A stretch of 64,000 nt of DNA from Pseudomonas sp. Marseille-Q3773 (GTDB lineage: Bacteria; Pseudomonadota; Gammaproteobacteria; Pseudomonadales; Pseudomonadaceae). Below, piece after piece: positions 17,997 through 27,899 of the stretch; positions within the stretch are counted from its first letter, which is position 1; every line of letters begins with the position of its first letter. The stretch is taken from assembly GCF_916618955.1 (NCBI RefSeq), contig NZ_OU745390.1, positions 2,542,001-2,606,000 on the forward strand. Direction: 5' to 3'. The position numbers were made by a program, and so were the translations under genes. The notes beneath the pieces are model-generated. The model had not been told where the DNA came from, made no database searches, and was given only the letters and a program-made list of their open reading frames with translations.

Positions 17997-19217
17997 ATGC
18001 GCCGCGTCGTTATCACTGGTCTGGGCATCGTATCGTGCCTGGGCAATGACAAAGCTACCGTCACCGAAAACCTGCGCAACAGCCGTCCGGGTATCCGTTA
18101 CAACCCGGAATACAAGGAAATGGGGCTGCGTAGCCAGGTTTCCGGGTCCATCGACCTCAACCTCGAAGAACTGATCGACCGCAAGGTCTACCGCTTCGTC
18201 GGCCATGCCGCTGCCTACGCCTACCTGGCGATGCAGGACGCGATCAAGGACGCCGGCCTGACCGAAGAACAGGTTTCCAACCCGCGTACCGGCCTGGTGG
18301 CCGGCTCCGGCGGCGCCTCGACCCTGAACCAGATGGAAGCGCTGGACACCCTGCGCGAGAAAGGCGTCAAGCGTGTCGGCCCGTACCGCGTAACCCGCAC
18401 CATGGGCAGCACCGTTTCGGCGTGCCTGGCCACCCCGTTCAAGATCAAGGGCATCAACTACTCGATCTCGTCGGCCTGCGCCACTTCGGCACACTGCATC
18501 GGCACCGCGCTGGAGCAGATCCAGTGGGGCAAGCAGGACATCGTCTTCGCCGGTGGCGGTGAAGAAGAGCACTGGAGCCAGTCGTTCCTGTTCGACGCCA
18601 TGGGTGCACTGTCGACCAAGCGCAACGAGACCCCGGAACTGGCCTCGCGCGCCTACGACGCCGACCGTGACGGCTTCGTCATCGCCGGTGGTGGCGGCAT
18701 GGTAGTGGTCGAGGAGCTGGAACACGCGCTGGCCCGCGGCGCCAAGATCTACGCCGAAATCGTCGGCTACGGCGCCACTTCCGACGGTTACGACATGGTC
18801 GCTCCAAGCGGCGAAGGTGCCATCCGCTGCATGCAGCAGGCGCTGTCCACTGTCGACACCCCGATCGACTACCTGAACACCCACGGCACCTCGACCCCGG
18901 TCGGCGACGTTGCCGAGATCAAGGGCGTTCGCGAAGTATTCGGTGCCAACGCGCCGAAGATCAGCTCGACCAAGAGCCTGTCGGGCCACTCGCTGGGCGC
19001 CGCCGGCGTGCACGAGGCGATCTACTGCCTGCTGATGATGGAAAACAACTTCATCGCCGGCTCCGCCAACATCGACGAGCTGGACCCGGAGGTCGCCGAC
19101 CTGCCGATCCTGCGCAAGACCGAAGAAAACGCCAAGATCGACACGGTCATGAGCAACAGCTTCGGCTTCGGCGGCACCAACGCTACCCTGGTGCTCAAGC
19201 GCTGGACTGGCAAGTAA
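17997..19217 (+). CDS. fabB: beta-ketoacyl-ACP synthase I
   Basis: A 406-residue condensing enzyme that elongates the cis-3-decenoyl intermediate made by FabA. The nucleophile is Cys161 in [12 protein letters not shown]. The two active-site His are in [11 protein letters not shown] and [12 protein letters not shown]. The start [14 protein letters not shown] is the usual family start. The product shares a transcript with fabA and is followed by a strong terminator. Confidence 0.98.
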   Translation: MRRVVITGLGIVSCLGNDKATVTENLRNSRPGIRYNPEYKEMGLRSQVSGSIDLNLEELIDRKVYRFVGHAAAYAYLAMQDAIKDAGLTEEQVSNPRTGLVAGSGGASTLNQMEALDTLREKGVKRVGPYRVTRTMGSTVSACLATPFKIKGINYSISSACATSAHCIGTALEQIQWGKQDIVFAGGGEEEHWSQSFLFDAMGALSTKRNETPELASRAYDADRDGFVIAGGGGMVVVEELEHALARGAKIYAEIVGYGATSDGYDMVAPSGEGAIRCMQQALSTVDTPIDYLNTHGTSTPVGDVAEIKGVREVFGANAPKISSTKSLSGHSLGAAGVHEAIYCLLMMENNFIAGSANIDELDPEVADLPILRKTEENAKIDTVMSNSFGFGGTNATLVLKRWTGK

Positions 19218-19236
19218 GACGCTGATGCAGTAGACG

Positions 19237-19266
19237 AAAACGCCCCGACTGGTTCGGGGCGTTTTC
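19237..19266 (+). terminator. intrinsic terminator of fabA-fabB
   Basis: The stem CGCCCCGA/TCGGGGCG (19241-19248 and 19254-19261) is flanked by AAAA before and TTTT after, 20 bases beyond the fabB stop. The A- and T-flanks make it usable in both directions. Confidence 0.85.
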
Positions 19267-19282
19267 ATTTGTGTCGCCTATA

Positions 19283-19380
19283 CCGGCCCTTTCGCGGGTA
19301 AACCCGCTCCCACAGGGACTGCGCTGCTCTTGAAACCGGCGCTGTACCTGTGGGAGCGGGTTTACCCGCGAAAAGGCCGG
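19283..19380. repeat. inverted pair of P. putida-type REP sequences
   Basis: Two 34-35 base copies in opposite orientation (19283-19317 and 19347-19380), with the core GCGGGTAAACCCGC and the flank CTCCCACAGG. This is the repeat known as REP in P. putida. The pair, with about 29 bases between them, forms a BIME-like unit in the gap between fabB and the amidohydrolase gene. The copies differ from the pair at 44.5 kb in a few bases (CCCTTTCG/CCTTTTCG against CCTCTTCG). Confidence 0.9.
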
Positions 19381-19393
19381 CACAGGCGAAATA

Positions 19394-20395
19394 CTATTGC
19401 TTGGGCAACACAGCCAGAAAATTCTCCCTGGCCACCTTGTTGGCAACTTGTTCCGGCAAGGCATCCAGAAACGGCCTGAACCCATGCATCTGCCCACCAA
19501 GGCTGCCAAACCGCCCCACTACATCCGAACCCAGCATGAACCGCTCCGGAAATTTCTCGACCAGTGCCAGCCACTCCTTGCGCGGCACACCCCGGTCATC
19601 CAGCAGATAAGGCTCCAGCACGCTCCACGACAGGTCGACATACAGGTTCGGGTAATCTTCCAGCAGCCGCGTCAGCACCGGCAGGAGAAAATCCATCTGC
19701 GTCTGGTGCCGGTGAATTTCCATGCTGCTGCCGGCGTGCGCCCAGATGAAACGCGTGTGCGGGTGATTGCGCAGCGGCTCTTCGATCTCTGCCAGGTACA
19801 GCGGGTTGCGCTCGCGCTTGGAGGTGATATTGGAATGCAGCAGCACCGGCAGGTCGCGCTCGGCCGCCAGGTGGTAGATGCGGGTCATGGCTTCGTTGTT
19901 GGCGCGCGGCGTGTCGCCGCTGGTCAGCGCCGTCAGGTCGTCATGCCGGGTGAACACCTCGCCAATGCCCTGCCACAGCCCCGGGTACAGATCGAGCATG
20001 CGCTCGATATGGCTGACGGCATTCTTGTCTACCGGGTTGAAGCCGGTCAGGAACGGGTGAAAGCGTTTGCGCTGCGCCGACGGCAACTGCTGCAGTGCCG
20101 CCGCCACATAGGTGTCGGTGGCGCTGTACCAGTAGGCATCGGCGTCGTCACCCGCGTAGTAGCGCGGGCGCTTGGGCTCGTCTTCATGCCATTTCTTGGC
20201 CACCGGGATGCCGGAAATCATCGATTGCTCGATGCCTGCAGCATCCATCGCCTTGATCAATGCCGGCATGCCTTCGCTTTCCTGGAAGAAATCGACGTAG
20301 TGCAGATGCGCATCACTGTAGCGGTAGTCACGCGCCTCTACCGCCTGGCACAACCAGGCGGACAACAGCGCGCAGGCCAGCGCTCGGGCTATCAT
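19394..20395 (-). CDS. exported amidohydrolase (PF04909-like TIM-barrel)
   Basis: A 333-residue protein with a Sec signal peptide (MIARALACALLSAWLCQAVEA, then RDY); this is why I chose ATG 20395, as the frame runs more than 300 bases further upstream with no signal-like sequence and over the divergent gene. Metal-binding motifs of the amidohydrolase_2 family are visible: DAHLHYVDF at the mature N-terminus, VLLHSNI, FIWAHAGSS and MLGSDVVGRFG (catalytic Asp). It probably acts in the periplasm on an unknown substrate, by hydrolysis or decarboxylation. It is divergent from the pirin gene at 20513. Confidence 0.8.
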   Translation of the reverse strand: MIARALACALLSAWLCQAVEARDYRYSDAHLHYVDFFQESEGMPALIKAMDAAGIEQSMISGIPVAKKWHEDEPKRPRYYAGDDADAYWYSATDTYVAAALQQLPSAQRKRFHPFLTGFNPVDKNAVSHIERMLDLYPGLWQGIGEVFTRHDDLTALTSGDTPRANNEAMTRIYHLAAERDLPVLLHSNITSKRERNPLYLAEIEEPLRNHPHTRFIWAHAGSSMEIHRHQTQMDFLLPVLTRLLEDYPNLYVDLSWSVLEPYLLDDRGVPRKEWLALVEKFPERFMLGSDVVGRFGSLGGQMHGFRPFLDALPEQVANKVARENFLAVLPKQ

Positions 20396-20512
20396 GGGCA
20401 GCGTCCTTTTGCGAATACCGCCCCAGTAGACCGGCCGCCCAGCGAGACGGTTCAGCCGAGGCACACAAACCGCTATGCTTGGGGCATTTCCCCCGTGCCT
20501 GGAGCCCGTCCC

Positions 20513-21376
20513 ATGAGCAGCCCCCTGGTCACCCCCCCGCGTGCCGAATCGGTCGAGGGCCAGCCGATCCTCCGCCCGCTGCCGTCGGCCCAGTGCCGCA
20601 GTGTCGGCCCGTTCGTGTTTTTCGACCACATGCTCGAAACCGCCTATGCCCCGGGGCATGGCATGGACATCCGCCAGCACCCGCATATCGGCCTGTCTAC
20701 CCTGACCTACCTGTTCGAAGGGGCAATACTGCACAAGGACAGCCTCGGCTCGGTACAGCGGGTGCTACCGGGTGACGTCAGCTGGATGACCGCAGGCAGC
20801 GGCGTGGCCCACGTCGAGCGTACGCCCGAGGATGCCTTGGCGCATGGCTCGCGCCTGCATGGGTTGCAGGTATGGCTGGCATCGCCGCGCGAGCAGGAAC
20901 AAGGCCCGGCGAGCTACAGCCATTACCCGGCTGCCAGCCTGCCCGTCAGTGACAGCCTGGGTGTACGTATCTGCATGATCGCCGGCAGCGGGTTCTGCCT
21001 GGAATCACCGGTGGCAGTGCTTTCCCCTACCCTTTACGCCTGTGTGCAAATGCAGCCGGCGACCACCTTGCGCGTCCCGACCGAGCATGCCCAGCGGGCG
21101 TTGTACCTGCTCGATGGCGAGCTGGTGATGAACGATGAGGAGGTGGAGCCGTGCAGCCTGGTGATCCTGCCGGAGGGCGAAGAGGTGACGCTGTATGCGG
21201 AGGCTGAGTGCCAGTTGGTGCTGATTGGTGGTGCGCCACTGGATGGGCCACGGCGAATGAACTGGAATTTTGTCGCCAGTGATGGAGAACTGATCGAACA
21301 AGCCCGGGCCAGGTGGGCTGCAGGGGATTGGCCGGTGGTACCGGGGGAAACTTCGAGGATCGAGCTGCCGCGCTGA
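20513..21376 (+). CDS. pirin family protein
   Basis: A 287-residue bicupin-type pirin. The first cupin has the conserved metal motif HPHIGLSTLTYLFEG (about residues 60-75) and later HGLQVWL (His and substituted acidic residues); the second cupin (QRALYLLDGELVMNDEEVE) is degraded, as usual in pirins. Family roles range from quercetinase activity to interaction with pyruvate dehydrogenase or acyl-CoA dehydrogenase, and none can be chosen here. The start ATG 20513 is where the family sequence begins; the long upstream open frame is the antisense of the amidohydrolase gene. Confidence 0.85.
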   Translation: MSSPLVTPPRAESVEGQPILRPLPSAQCRSVGPFVFFDHMLETAYAPGHGMDIRQHPHIGLSTLTYLFEGAILHKDSLGSVQRVLPGDVSWMTAGSGVAHVERTPEDALAHGSRLHGLQVWLASPREQEQGPASYSHYPAASLPVSDSLGVRICMIAGSGFCLESPVAVLSPTLYACVQMQPATTLRVPTEHAQRALYLLDGELVMNDEEVEPCSLVILPEGEEVTLYAEAECQLVLIGGAPLDGPRRMNWNFVASDGELIEQARARWAAGDWPVVPGETSRIELPR

Positions 21377-21407
21377 TTCTGGGGCCGCAGAGCGGCCCCG
21401 TGCAACG

Positions 21408-22133
21408 TCAGCGCTGGAACACTTCGGCCAGCAGATTATGCATCGCGCGGAAGGCCCGCTCCGACGTACGCCGGTCATACTGCATCTTGCCTGGCACATT
21501 GGCGCTCGGGTCGGTAAACGAATGCACTGCGCCGCCATAGCTGAGCAATTGCCAATCGACCTTTGCCGCGTTCATCTCGTCCTCGAACGCCGGCAGCTGC
21601 TCTTTCGGCACCAGCGGGTCCGAGGCGCCGTGCAGCACCAGCACCGAGCCCTTGATACGCTTGGCATCCGCCGGGTCCGGCGTGTCCAGGGTGCCATGGA
21701 ACGACACTGCCGCGCGCAGGTCGACGCCAGAACGTGCCAGCTCCAGGGCACAGCAGCCACCGAAGCAGAAGCCGAACGTGGCCACCTTACCCGGCTCCAG
21801 CAGTGCCTTCGACTGCCCCAGCAGTTGGGCCAGGGCTTCCTGCATGCGCTTGCGCAATTCGCCACGGTCGTTCTTCAGCGGCATCATGGCCGCACCCGCC
21901 TCGTCGGCATTGGACGGGCGCAACGACTGCCCGTACAGGTCGGCAATCAGCACCACATAGCCCTTCTCGGCGACTTCCTTGGCGATGCGCTCGGCCCCTT
22001 CGCCAATGCCCATCCAGTTCGGCGCCATCACCAGGCCCGGGCGGCCGAGCGCACCCGGCTCATACACCAGGCGGCTTTCGTAGGTCTTGCCGGAGAGGTG
22101 GTAGACCAGCGATTCGACGATTACTTTGCTCAT
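21408..22133 (-). CDS. dienelactone hydrolase family protein
   Basis: A 241-residue alpha/beta hydrolase of the dienelactone hydrolase family. The nucleophile is the Cys in GFCFGGCCALEL; Ser is usual in ordinary esterases, Cys in this family. The other triad residues are the Asp in LVLHGASDPLV and the His in GAVHSFTDP. The start ATG 22133 (MSKVIVESLVYHL) is the conserved start; six extra codons are possible. The protein has no signal peptide. The natural substrate is unknown, since no aromatic ring-cleavage genes are nearby. It lies convergent with pirin and in front of the htpG terminator. Confidence 0.85.
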   Translation of the reverse strand: MSKVIVESLVYHLSGKTYESRLVYEPGALGRPGLVMAPNWMGIGEGAERIAKEVAEKGYVVLIADLYGQSLRPSNADEAGAAMMPLKNDRGELRKRMQEALAQLLGQSKALLEPGKVATFGFCFGGCCALELARSGVDLRAAVSFHGTLDTPDPADAKRIKGSVLVLHGASDPLVPKEQLPAFEDEMNAAKVDWQLLSYGGAVHSFTDPSANVPGKMQYDRRTSERAFRAMHNLLAEVFQR

Positions 22134-22176
22134 CAAACACTCCTTTGCCACTCATGATCACAATGCCCGCCATGAA

Positions 22177-22200
22177 AAAAGCCCGCCGAAGCGGGCTTTT
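22177..22200 (-). terminator. terminator after htpG
   Basis: A perfect stem AAAAGCCCGC/GCGGGCTTTT around CGAA (22177-22200), followed on the minus strand by TTTTTTC, 12 bases past the htpG stop. It can also serve as a bidirectional terminator. Confidence 0.9.
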
Positions 22201-22211
22201 CATCCATCAAC

Positions 22212-24116
22212 TCAAGCAGACAGCTCGACCAGCAGCTTGTTCAGGCGACGAACGTAAGCCGCCGGGTCCTTCAGGCTGTCACCGGCCGCCAGGGCCGCCT
22301 GATCGAACAAGATATGCGACAGCTCGGCGAAGCGGTCTTCGCTCTGCTCGTTGTCCAGCTTCTCGATCAGCGGGTGGGTCGGGTTGAACTCGAAGATCGG
22401 CTTGGACTCCGGCACCTTCTGCCCGCTGGCTTCGAGGATCTGGCGCATCTGCAGGCCCAGGTCCTGCTCACCGATGGCAAGAATCGCCGGCGAGTCGGTC
22501 AGGCGGTGCGACACGCGAACTTCGGCCACGCTGTCACCCAGTGCGCCCTTCAGGCGCTCGACCAGGCCTTCCTTCTCCTTGGCGACTTCTTCCTGAGCTT
22601 TCTTGTCCTCTTCCGAATCCAGCTTGCCCAGGTCCAGGTCGCCGCGGGCGACGTCGACGAAGGCCTTGCCGTCGAACTCGTTGAGGTAGCTCATCAGCCA
22701 CTCGTCGATGCGGTCGGTCAGCAGCAGCACTTCGATGCCTTTCTTGCGGAAGACTTCCAGGTGCGGACTGTTCTTGACCTGGGCGTACGACTCGCCGGTC
22801 AGGTAGTAGATCTTGTCCTGGCCTTCCTTGGCACGGGCCAGGTAGTCGGCCAGGGCAACGCTCTGCTCGCCGCTGTCGTCCTGGGTGGAGGCGAAGCGCA
22901 GCAGGCCGGCAATTTTCTCCTTGTTGGCGAAGTCCTCGGCCGGGCCTTCCTTCAGCACCTGGCCGAAGTTTTTCCAGAAGCCCTTGTACTGCTCGGGTTC
23001 GTTCTTGGCCAGTTTCTCCAGCATGTCCAGCACGCGCTTGGTCAGCGCGGTCTTCATCGAGTCGATGATCGGGTCTTTCTGCAGGATTTCCCGCGACACG
23101 TTGAGCGACAGGTCGTTGGAATCGACCACGCCCTTGATGAAGCGCAGGTACAGCGGCAGGAACGACTCGGCCTGGTCCATGATGAACACGCGCTGGACGT
23201 ACAGCTTCAGGCCGCGTGGCGCTTCTCGCTGGTACAGGTCGAACGGCGCGCGGGCCGGCACGTACAGCAACGAGTTGTATTCGAGCTTGCCTTCGACCTT
23301 GTTGTGGCTCCAGGCCAGCGGGTTCTCGAAGTCGTGGCCGATGTGCTTGTAGAACTCCTGGTACTCCTCGTCCTTGATCTCGGTACGCGGGCGGGTCCAC
23401 AGGGCGCTGGCACGGTTGACGGTTTCCCATTCCTGGGCCGGCTGCTCCTCGCCTTCGGCGGCAGCCTGCTCCTTCGGCAGCTGGATCGGCAGGGCAATGT
23501 GGTCGGAATATTTCTTGACCACGTTGCGCAGGCGCCAGCCATCGGCGAACTCCTGCTCGCCCTTCTTCAGGTGCAGGACAATGCGGGTACCGCGCTGCGG
23601 CTTGTCGACGGTGGCGACTTCGAACTCGCCCTCGCCCTTCGACGACCAGTGCACACCTTCGGCGGCCGGCAGGCCAGCGCGGCGGCTGTACACGTCGACC
23701 TTGTCGGCGACGATGAAAGCGGAGTAGAAGCCCACACCGAACTGACCGATCAGGTGCGAGTCCTTCTTCTGGTCACCGGTGAGGTTCTTCATGAAGTCGG
23801 CGGTGCCGGACTTGGCGATGGTGCCCAGGTGGGCGATGACGTCTTCGCGGCTCATGCCGATGCCGTTGTCCTCGAGGGTCACGGTACCGGCGTCCTTGTC
23901 GAAGCTCAGGCGAATCTTCAGGTCGGCGTCGTCCTCGAACAGCTCTGGCTTGGCCAGGGCCTCGAAACGCAGCTTGTCGGCGGCGTCGGAGGCGTTGGAG
24001 ATCAATTCACGCAGGAAGATCTCCTTGTTCGAATACAAGGAATGGATCATGAGGTGCAGCAGCTGCTTCACCTCGGTCTGGAAGCCCAGCGTTTCTTTTT
24101 GAGTCTCCACACTCAT
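22212..24116 (-). CDS. htpG: molecular chaperone HtpG (Hsp90)
   Basis: A 634-residue cytoplasmic Hsp90. The N-terminal GHKL ATPase domain shows [16 protein letters not shown] (Asn for Mg-ATP), [11 protein letters not shown], and [17 protein letters not shown]. The middle domain has the catalytic-loop segment [10 protein letters not shown], and the C-terminal dimerisation domain ends with [18 protein letters not shown]. The start is ATG 24116 ([20 protein letters not shown]); a TTG three codons upstream is less likely. The length matches the family. It has a terminator of its own and no tight neighbours; a heat-shock promoter was not identified by eye. Confidence 0.98.
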   Translation of the reverse strand: MSVETQKETLGFQTEVKQLLHLMIHSLYSNKEIFLRELISNASDAADKLRFEALAKPELFEDDADLKIRLSFDKDAGTVTLEDNGIGMSREDVIAHLGTIAKSGTADFMKNLTGDQKKDSHLIGQFGVGFYSAFIVADKVDVYSRRAGLPAAEGVHWSSKGEGEFEVATVDKPQRGTRIVLHLKKGEQEFADGWRLRNVVKKYSDHIALPIQLPKEQAAAEGEEQPAQEWETVNRASALWTRPRTEIKDEEYQEFYKHIGHDFENPLAWSHNKVEGKLEYNSLLYVPARAPFDLYQREAPRGLKLYVQRVFIMDQAESFLPLYLRFIKGVVDSNDLSLNVSREILQKDPIIDSMKTALTKRVLDMLEKLAKNEPEQYKGFWKNFGQVLKEGPAEDFANKEKIAGLLRFASTQDDSGEQSVALADYLARAKEGQDKIYYLTGESYAQVKNSPHLEVFRKKGIEVLLLTDRIDEWLMSYLNEFDGKAFVDVARGDLDLGKLDSEEDKKAQEEVAKEKEGLVERLKGALGDSVAEVRVSHRLTDSPAILAIGEQDLGLQMRQILEASGQKVPESKPIFEFNPTHPLIEKLDNEQSEDRFAELSHILFDQAALAAGDSLKDPAAYVRRLNKLLVELSA

Positions 24117-24185
24117 GGTCTTCAAAACTCCGATCTGATGGCAGTTGGCGCCGGCGGCCGGTTCGGCCTGCGTTGACGGCGGATG

Positions 24186-24668
24186 TCATGCAGATGGGGG
24201 CTGCCCGGATGATTTCAAGGGCATTTCCGGTTCGATCTTGAAATGCGCGCGGGCGGTGGCAATCGGCGCCTGCCGGTCGCCCTGCCAGGCGGTGATCGCC
24301 ACATTGGTTACCCGCCGCCCCTGGCGCCATAGCTGGCACTGGGCATAGGTATCGCGAAAGTGCCCGGCGCGCAGGTAGTCGATGGAGAAGTCGATGATCT
24401 TCGGAATGCTCGCGCTCTCGCTGTAGATCAGCAGATAAAGCGCTGCCGACAATTCCATGAAGCCTGCAATCACCCCGCCGTGGATGGCGGGCAGCAGCGG
24501 GTTGCCGATATTGTTCTGGTTGGCCGGCAGGCGGAACAGCAGATCATCACCCTGGCGTTCGCATTCGATGCCGATCAGGCTGGCGTAAGGAATCAGCGCC
24601 AGTAAAGGCCGGTAATCGCCAACCGCGTGGGCGGCGTTGAGCTGCTGGCGAACCGCGTGCGGAATCAT
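24186..24668 (-). CDS. PaaI-type hot-dog thioesterase
   Basis: A 160-residue hot-dog-fold thioesterase. The signature is AIHGGVIAGFMELSAALYL, with the conserved HGG and the acidic residue about nine positions on. The N-terminal half has IECERQGDDLLFRLP. It starts at ATG 24668, which overlaps the TGA of a second thioesterase gene (ATGA), so it is co-translated with it. The substrate (aryl-CoA, acyl-CoA) is unknown. It resembles its upstream partner in fold but is clearly diverged in sequence. Confidence 0.85.
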   Translation of the reverse strand: MIPHAVRQQLNAAHAVGDYRPLLALIPYASLIGIECERQGDDLLFRLPANQNNIGNPLLPAIHGGVIAGFMELSAALYLLIYSESASIPKIIDFSIDYLRAGHFRDTYAQCQLWRQGRRVTNVAITAWQGDRQAPIATARAHFKIEPEMPLKSSGQPPSA

Positions 24669-25141
24669 GCGCCACCCTCCTTCAGTCTATTGCCGAAACG
24701 GATGCCACCTTTGACCTGCTGACCCAGACGCATGAACGTACCCACTACCTGGCAGATCGGTTGCGCCGGGTCGTCCTGGTAGGCCGTGCCCCGGGTGAAG
24801 ATTACGTCGCGGGTTACCCGATAGCACTGGGCGTGACCGTAGATGGCCTTGCCGGCTTCGGCCGGGTGCATGTAGTCGATGCGCAGGTCCAGGGTCGGGC
24901 ACACTTCGAAACGCGGTAGCACGCATAAGGTGGCCATGCCGCAGGTGGTGTCCATCAGCGTGGTCAGCGCGCCGCCGTGCACGGCACCGGTTTGCGGGTT
25001 GCCGACAATGGCCGGCGACCAGGGCAGGACCAGGGTCATGCCATCGGCATCGGCCTGGGCCACGCGCATCTGCAATAGCTGACAATGTTGCAGCGCCGAG
25101 AGAAAACGCTCGGCCATGGCCTTCAAGGTTGCATCGCTCAT
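24665..25141 (-). CDS. PaaI-type hot-dog thioesterase
   Basis: A 158-residue hot-dog-fold thioesterase of the PaaI/YbgC style. The active-site segment is GAVHGGALTTLMDTTCGMA, with HGG and an Asp nearby (LTTLMDTTCG). The frame starts with MSDATLKAMAERFLSAL. It is upstream of and overlaps the 24186 gene by four bases, giving a two-gene thioesterase operon. The order and spacing are normal for Pseudomonas; the physiological substrates are unknown. Confidence 0.85.
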   Translation of the reverse strand: MSDATLKAMAERFLSALQHCQLLQMRVAQADADGMTLVLPWSPAIVGNPQTGAVHGGALTTLMDTTCGMATLCVLPRFEVCPTLDLRIDYMHPAEAGKAIYGHAQCYRVTRDVIFTRGTAYQDDPAQPICQVVGTFMRLGQQVKGGIRFGNRLKEGGA

Positions 25142-25295
25142 AGGCTGTTACCACCCACATTGCCACTGCGGCATAAATTCGTTAAAAAGTCTATATAGAA
25201 GAGGATGTTATATATGTGTAACCTTCGCGGAACTTATTCCGCGTAGTTGGACTCGAAGGAACAAGTCACTTATTCCACCAAGGAGAAACACCCCC

Positions 25296-25580
25296 ATGCG
25301 TAAACCTTTTGCTTTTGCTCTGATGCTGGCCGCTGCCATGGGCCTGGCTGCTTGCGATAAAGCGAGCGAAGACAAAGCCCAGGACGCACAGCAACACGCC
25401 GAGCAAGCCCAGGAAAAAGCGGGCGAAGCTCAGGATAAAATGAACGAGGCTGCCAAGGAAAACGCCGAAGCCGCCAAAGATCAGGCCGAAGCCGAGCAGA
25501 AGGCTGCCGAAGAAGCCGCTCCGGCTACTCCGGCTCCGGAAGCTGCGCCAGCCACCCCGGCCGAACCTGCCAAGCAGTAA
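25296..25580 (+). CDS. small Ala/Glu/Lys-rich lipoprotein
   Basis: A 94-residue protein with a lipobox LAAC (Cys20) after a short signal (MRKPFAFALMLAAAMG). The mature part is a charged helical repeat (QAQEKAGEAQDKMNEAAKE, AAKDQAEAEQKAAEE) with heptad spacing, then an Ala/Pro tail (PAPEAAPATPAEPAKQ). This is the pattern of Lpp-like or YsxB-like envelope lipoproteins: a coiled coil attached to the outer membrane. A strong ribosome site (AAGGAGAAACACCCCC) precedes ATG 25296. The function is unknown. It is closed by a bidirectional terminator. Confidence 0.8.
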   Translation: MRKPFAFALMLAAAMGLAACDKASEDKAQDAQQHAEQAQEKAGEAQDKMNEAAKENAEAAKDQAEAEQKAAEEAAPATPAPEAAPATPAEPAKQ

Positions 25581-25591
25581 TCGGTCTACCC

Positions 25592-25620
25592 AAAAAAACC
25601 CGACATGGTCGGGTTTTTTT
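25592..25620. terminator. bidirectional terminator
   Basis: A stem AAAAAAACCCGAC/GTCGGGTTTTTTT around ATG, 12 bases after the lipoprotein stop and 29 bases after the DUF599 stop on the opposite strand. Its symmetry suggests it serves both convergent genes. Confidence 0.9.
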
Positions 25621-25648
25621 GTGGCTGAAAAACAGCACGTAAAACGTT

Positions 25649-26401
25649 TCAGTTGTTTACGCCCACGGCCGGTTCCCTGGGCACTTCGGTTGGCAGACTT
25701 TCAGTGGGTGTGAATACCATCACATCCAGCACGTCCGAATGGAACTCGCGGCGGTACAGAATCAGCACCACGCCCACACTCATGGCCATGAATAACCACG
25801 GGCTGATGAACCAGCTCAACATGGCCATGCCGAAGTAGTAAGAACGCAGCCCGAAGTTGAACTGGTTGGCTGCCAGTGACAACACCCTCGCCGCCCGCGA
25901 GGCGAATGCCTTGCGTTCCAGTTCATTGACCAGGCGCTCACCGATCATCGGCGCCGAACCCACCAGCACCGCAGCGAAGTTGTACTGGCGCATGCACCAG
26001 CTGAAGGTGAAGAAGGCGTAGACGAACACCATGGCCAGGCACAACAGCTTGATCTCCGACATACCCTGCGAGGTTTGTTGCACCAGCGGCAGGTCTGCCA
26101 GCAATGACAGTGCCCGGTCGGAAGCGCCGAGCACAGTGAGGATACCCGCCAGGATGATCAGCGTGCTGGAGGCGAAGAACGAAGCGTTGCGCTCAAGGTT
26201 GCCGATCACGCTGGCATCGGCGATGCGGTTGTCACGCAACAGCATGCGGCGCATCCAGTCTTCTCGGTACAGGTGGAGCACGCTGGCCAGGCACGCGGTG
26301 TCGCGGCCCTTCCAGATGGCATAGCGGGTATAGCCGCCCCAGCACAGGGCGAACCAGGCGATGGCCAACAGGTTGTTGAGATTGCTTTGGATGAAGTTCA
26401 T
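25649..26401 (-). CDS. DUF599 membrane protein
   Basis: A 250-residue inner-membrane protein with about four to five hydrophobic segments: LLAIAWFALCWGG near residue 11, TLIILAGILTVLGAS, LLCLAMVFVYAFFTFSW and SWFISPWLFMAMSVGVVLIL. This is the DUF599 layout (unknown function). The conserved loop between the second and third segments contains DRALSLLADLPLV. It starts at MNFIQSNLNNL (ATG 26401), where the first helix begins; the frame extends further without membrane sequence. The gene ends close to the bidirectional terminator shared with the lipoprotein gene. Confidence 0.8.
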   Translation of the reverse strand: MNFIQSNLNNLLAIAWFALCWGGYTRYAIWKGRDTACLASVLHLYREDWMRRMLLRDNRIADASVIGNLERNASFFASSTLIILAGILTVLGASDRALSLLADLPLVQQTSQGMSEIKLLCLAMVFVYAFFTFSWCMRQYNFAAVLVGSAPMIGERLVNELERKAFASRAARVLSLAANQFNFGLRSYYFGMAMLSWFISPWLFMAMSVGVVLILYRREFHSDVLDVMVFTPTESLPTEVPREPAVGVNN

Positions 26402-26485
26402 GCAGGGTTCCCGAGAGGGCCAGATACCTGAAGGATAGGGACCGGATTTCGACGCTGGCAAGCCAGGAAAGGCACACTCACACCA

Positions 26486-26524
26486 CAAAAAAGCCCCGTA
26501 TCCTCTCGGACACGGGGCTTTTTT
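26486..26524 (-). terminator. terminator after brnQ
   Basis: A stem of AAAAAAGCCCCGT and ACGGGGCTTTTTT with a short loop, about 60 bases after the brnQ stop (minus strand), with T-runs on both sides. Confidence 0.85.
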
Positions 26525-26585
26525 GGCTTCCACCCTTGGCGAGCACCCTGTGGCTTGTGGCCAGTGCCGCCTCAGGCTTCGACTG

Positions 26586-27899
26586 TCAGGCCAGCGCTTC
26601 GCGCGGCTTGCCCAGCAGGCGATCGCAGGCCACGGCGCCGACCAGGGTCACCACCGAAGGCACCAGCCAGGCCAGGCCCTGGTCGCTCAGTGGCAGATGT
26701 GCCAGGAAGTCCGGCAGCACGTGGGCAATGCTGCTGCCCTTGATGGCATCGACCATGCCGAACAGCAGCGACACCAGCATCACTGGCGCCAGGATGCGGG
26801 TCGGCGAGTTCCACAGGTCCTTAACGAAGCTCAGGCCGACCACCACGATGCAGGGTGGGTAGATCGCGGTGAGTACCGGGATCGAGAACATGATCAGCTT
26901 GGTCAGGCCGAGGTTGGAAATCAGCAGCGAAAAGCCTGCCAGGATCACCACCAGGGCACGGTACGACAGTGGCAGGATCTGGCTGAAATACTCGGCGCAG
27001 GCGCAGGTCAGGCCAACAGCGGTGACCAGGCACGCCAGTGCGATCAGCACGGCGAGGAAGCCGCTGCCCAGCGAGCCGAAGGTGTGCTGCACATAGGCAT
27101 GCAGCACCGCCGCGCCATTGGTGGCACCCGCCGCAATCTCGTGGCTGCCGGCGCCCAGGCGGAACAGGCTTATATAAACCAGGGCCAGGCCGACACCGGC
27201 GATCAGGCCGGCGATGATCGCATAGCGGGTGATCAGCTTCGGCGACTCGATCCCGCGCGAGCGAATGGCATTGACGATGACGATACCGAATACCAGGGCG
27301 CCCAGGGTGTCCATGGTCAGGTAGCCATCGGAGAAGCCCTTGGAAAAGGCCGCGGCGGCATAGGCCGGCTGCGCTTCACCCATGGTCCCGGCAGGCAGTG
27401 CGAAGGCGGCGATACCCAGCACCGCCAGGGCGATGATCTTCAACGGCGCCAGGAAGCGGCCCACGGTATCGAGCAACTTGCCCGGGTACATGGACACCGC
27501 CAGCACCACGAGGAAGTACACCAGGCTGTAGATGAACAGAGCCAGCGGGCTTTCGCCGGTCAGCGGTGCCACACCCACTTCGAACGACACAGTCGCGGTG
27601 CGCGGGGTGGCGAACAGCGGACCGACCGACAGGTAGCACACGGCTGCCAGCAGGCCACCGAAGAACTTGCCGATCGGGCTGCTAAGGGCATCCATACCGC
27701 CACCGACCTTGGCCAGGGCGACCACGGTGATGACCGGCAGGCCCACGGCGGTAACCAGGAAGCCCAGGGCGGCCATCCACACGTGCGGGCCAGACTGCAG
27801 GCCGACGATAGGCGGGAAGATAATGTTGCCCGCGCCCACGAAAAGCGCAAACGTCATAAAGCCAAGCGCCAGGATGTCCTGGCCTTTTAAAACTTTCAT
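26586..27899 (-). CDS. brnQ: branched-chain amino acid carrier BrnQ/BraB
   Basis: A 437-residue inner-membrane symporter of leucine, isoleucine and valine (BrnQ family, Na+ or H+ coupled). The N-terminus [30 protein letters not shown] is the classic start; [14 protein letters not shown] and the following helices (12 in total) fit. P. aeruginosa has a related carrier next to suc genes (from memory). No clear Shine-Dalgarno sequence precedes ATG 27899. The upstream region (27900-28274) is long and structured and might form a regulated leader. Confidence 0.93.
   Translation of the reverse strand: MKVLKGQDILALGFMTFALFVGAGNIIFPPIVGLQSGPHVWMAALGFLVTAVGLPVITVVALAKVGGGMDALSSPIGKFFGGLLAAVCYLSVGPLFATPRTATVSFEVGVAPLTGESPLALFIYSLVYFLVVLAVSMYPGKLLDTVGRFLAPLKIIALAVLGIAAFALPAGTMGEAQPAYAAAAFSKGFSDGYLTMDTLGALVFGIVIVNAIRSRGIESPKLITRYAIIAGLIAGVGLALVYISLFRLGAGSHEIAAGATNGAAVLHAYVQHTFGSLGSGFLAVLIALACLVTAVGLTCACAEYFSQILPLSYRALVVILAGFSLLISNLGLTKLIMFSIPVLTAIYPPCIVVVGLSFVKDLWNSPTRILAPVMLVSLLFGMVDAIKGSSIAHVLPDFLAHLPLSDQGLAWLVPSVVTLVGAVACDRLLGKPREALA

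Noticed and set aside
22314..24176. A plus-strand open frame of 620 codons opposite htpG
   Set aside because: htpG is certain on the other strand; no ribosome site or domain supports this frame.
26523..27890. Plus-strand frame opposite brnQ, rich in His and Gln
   Set aside because: Mirror of the membrane protein; the His/Gln richness arises from the complement of hydrophobic codons.
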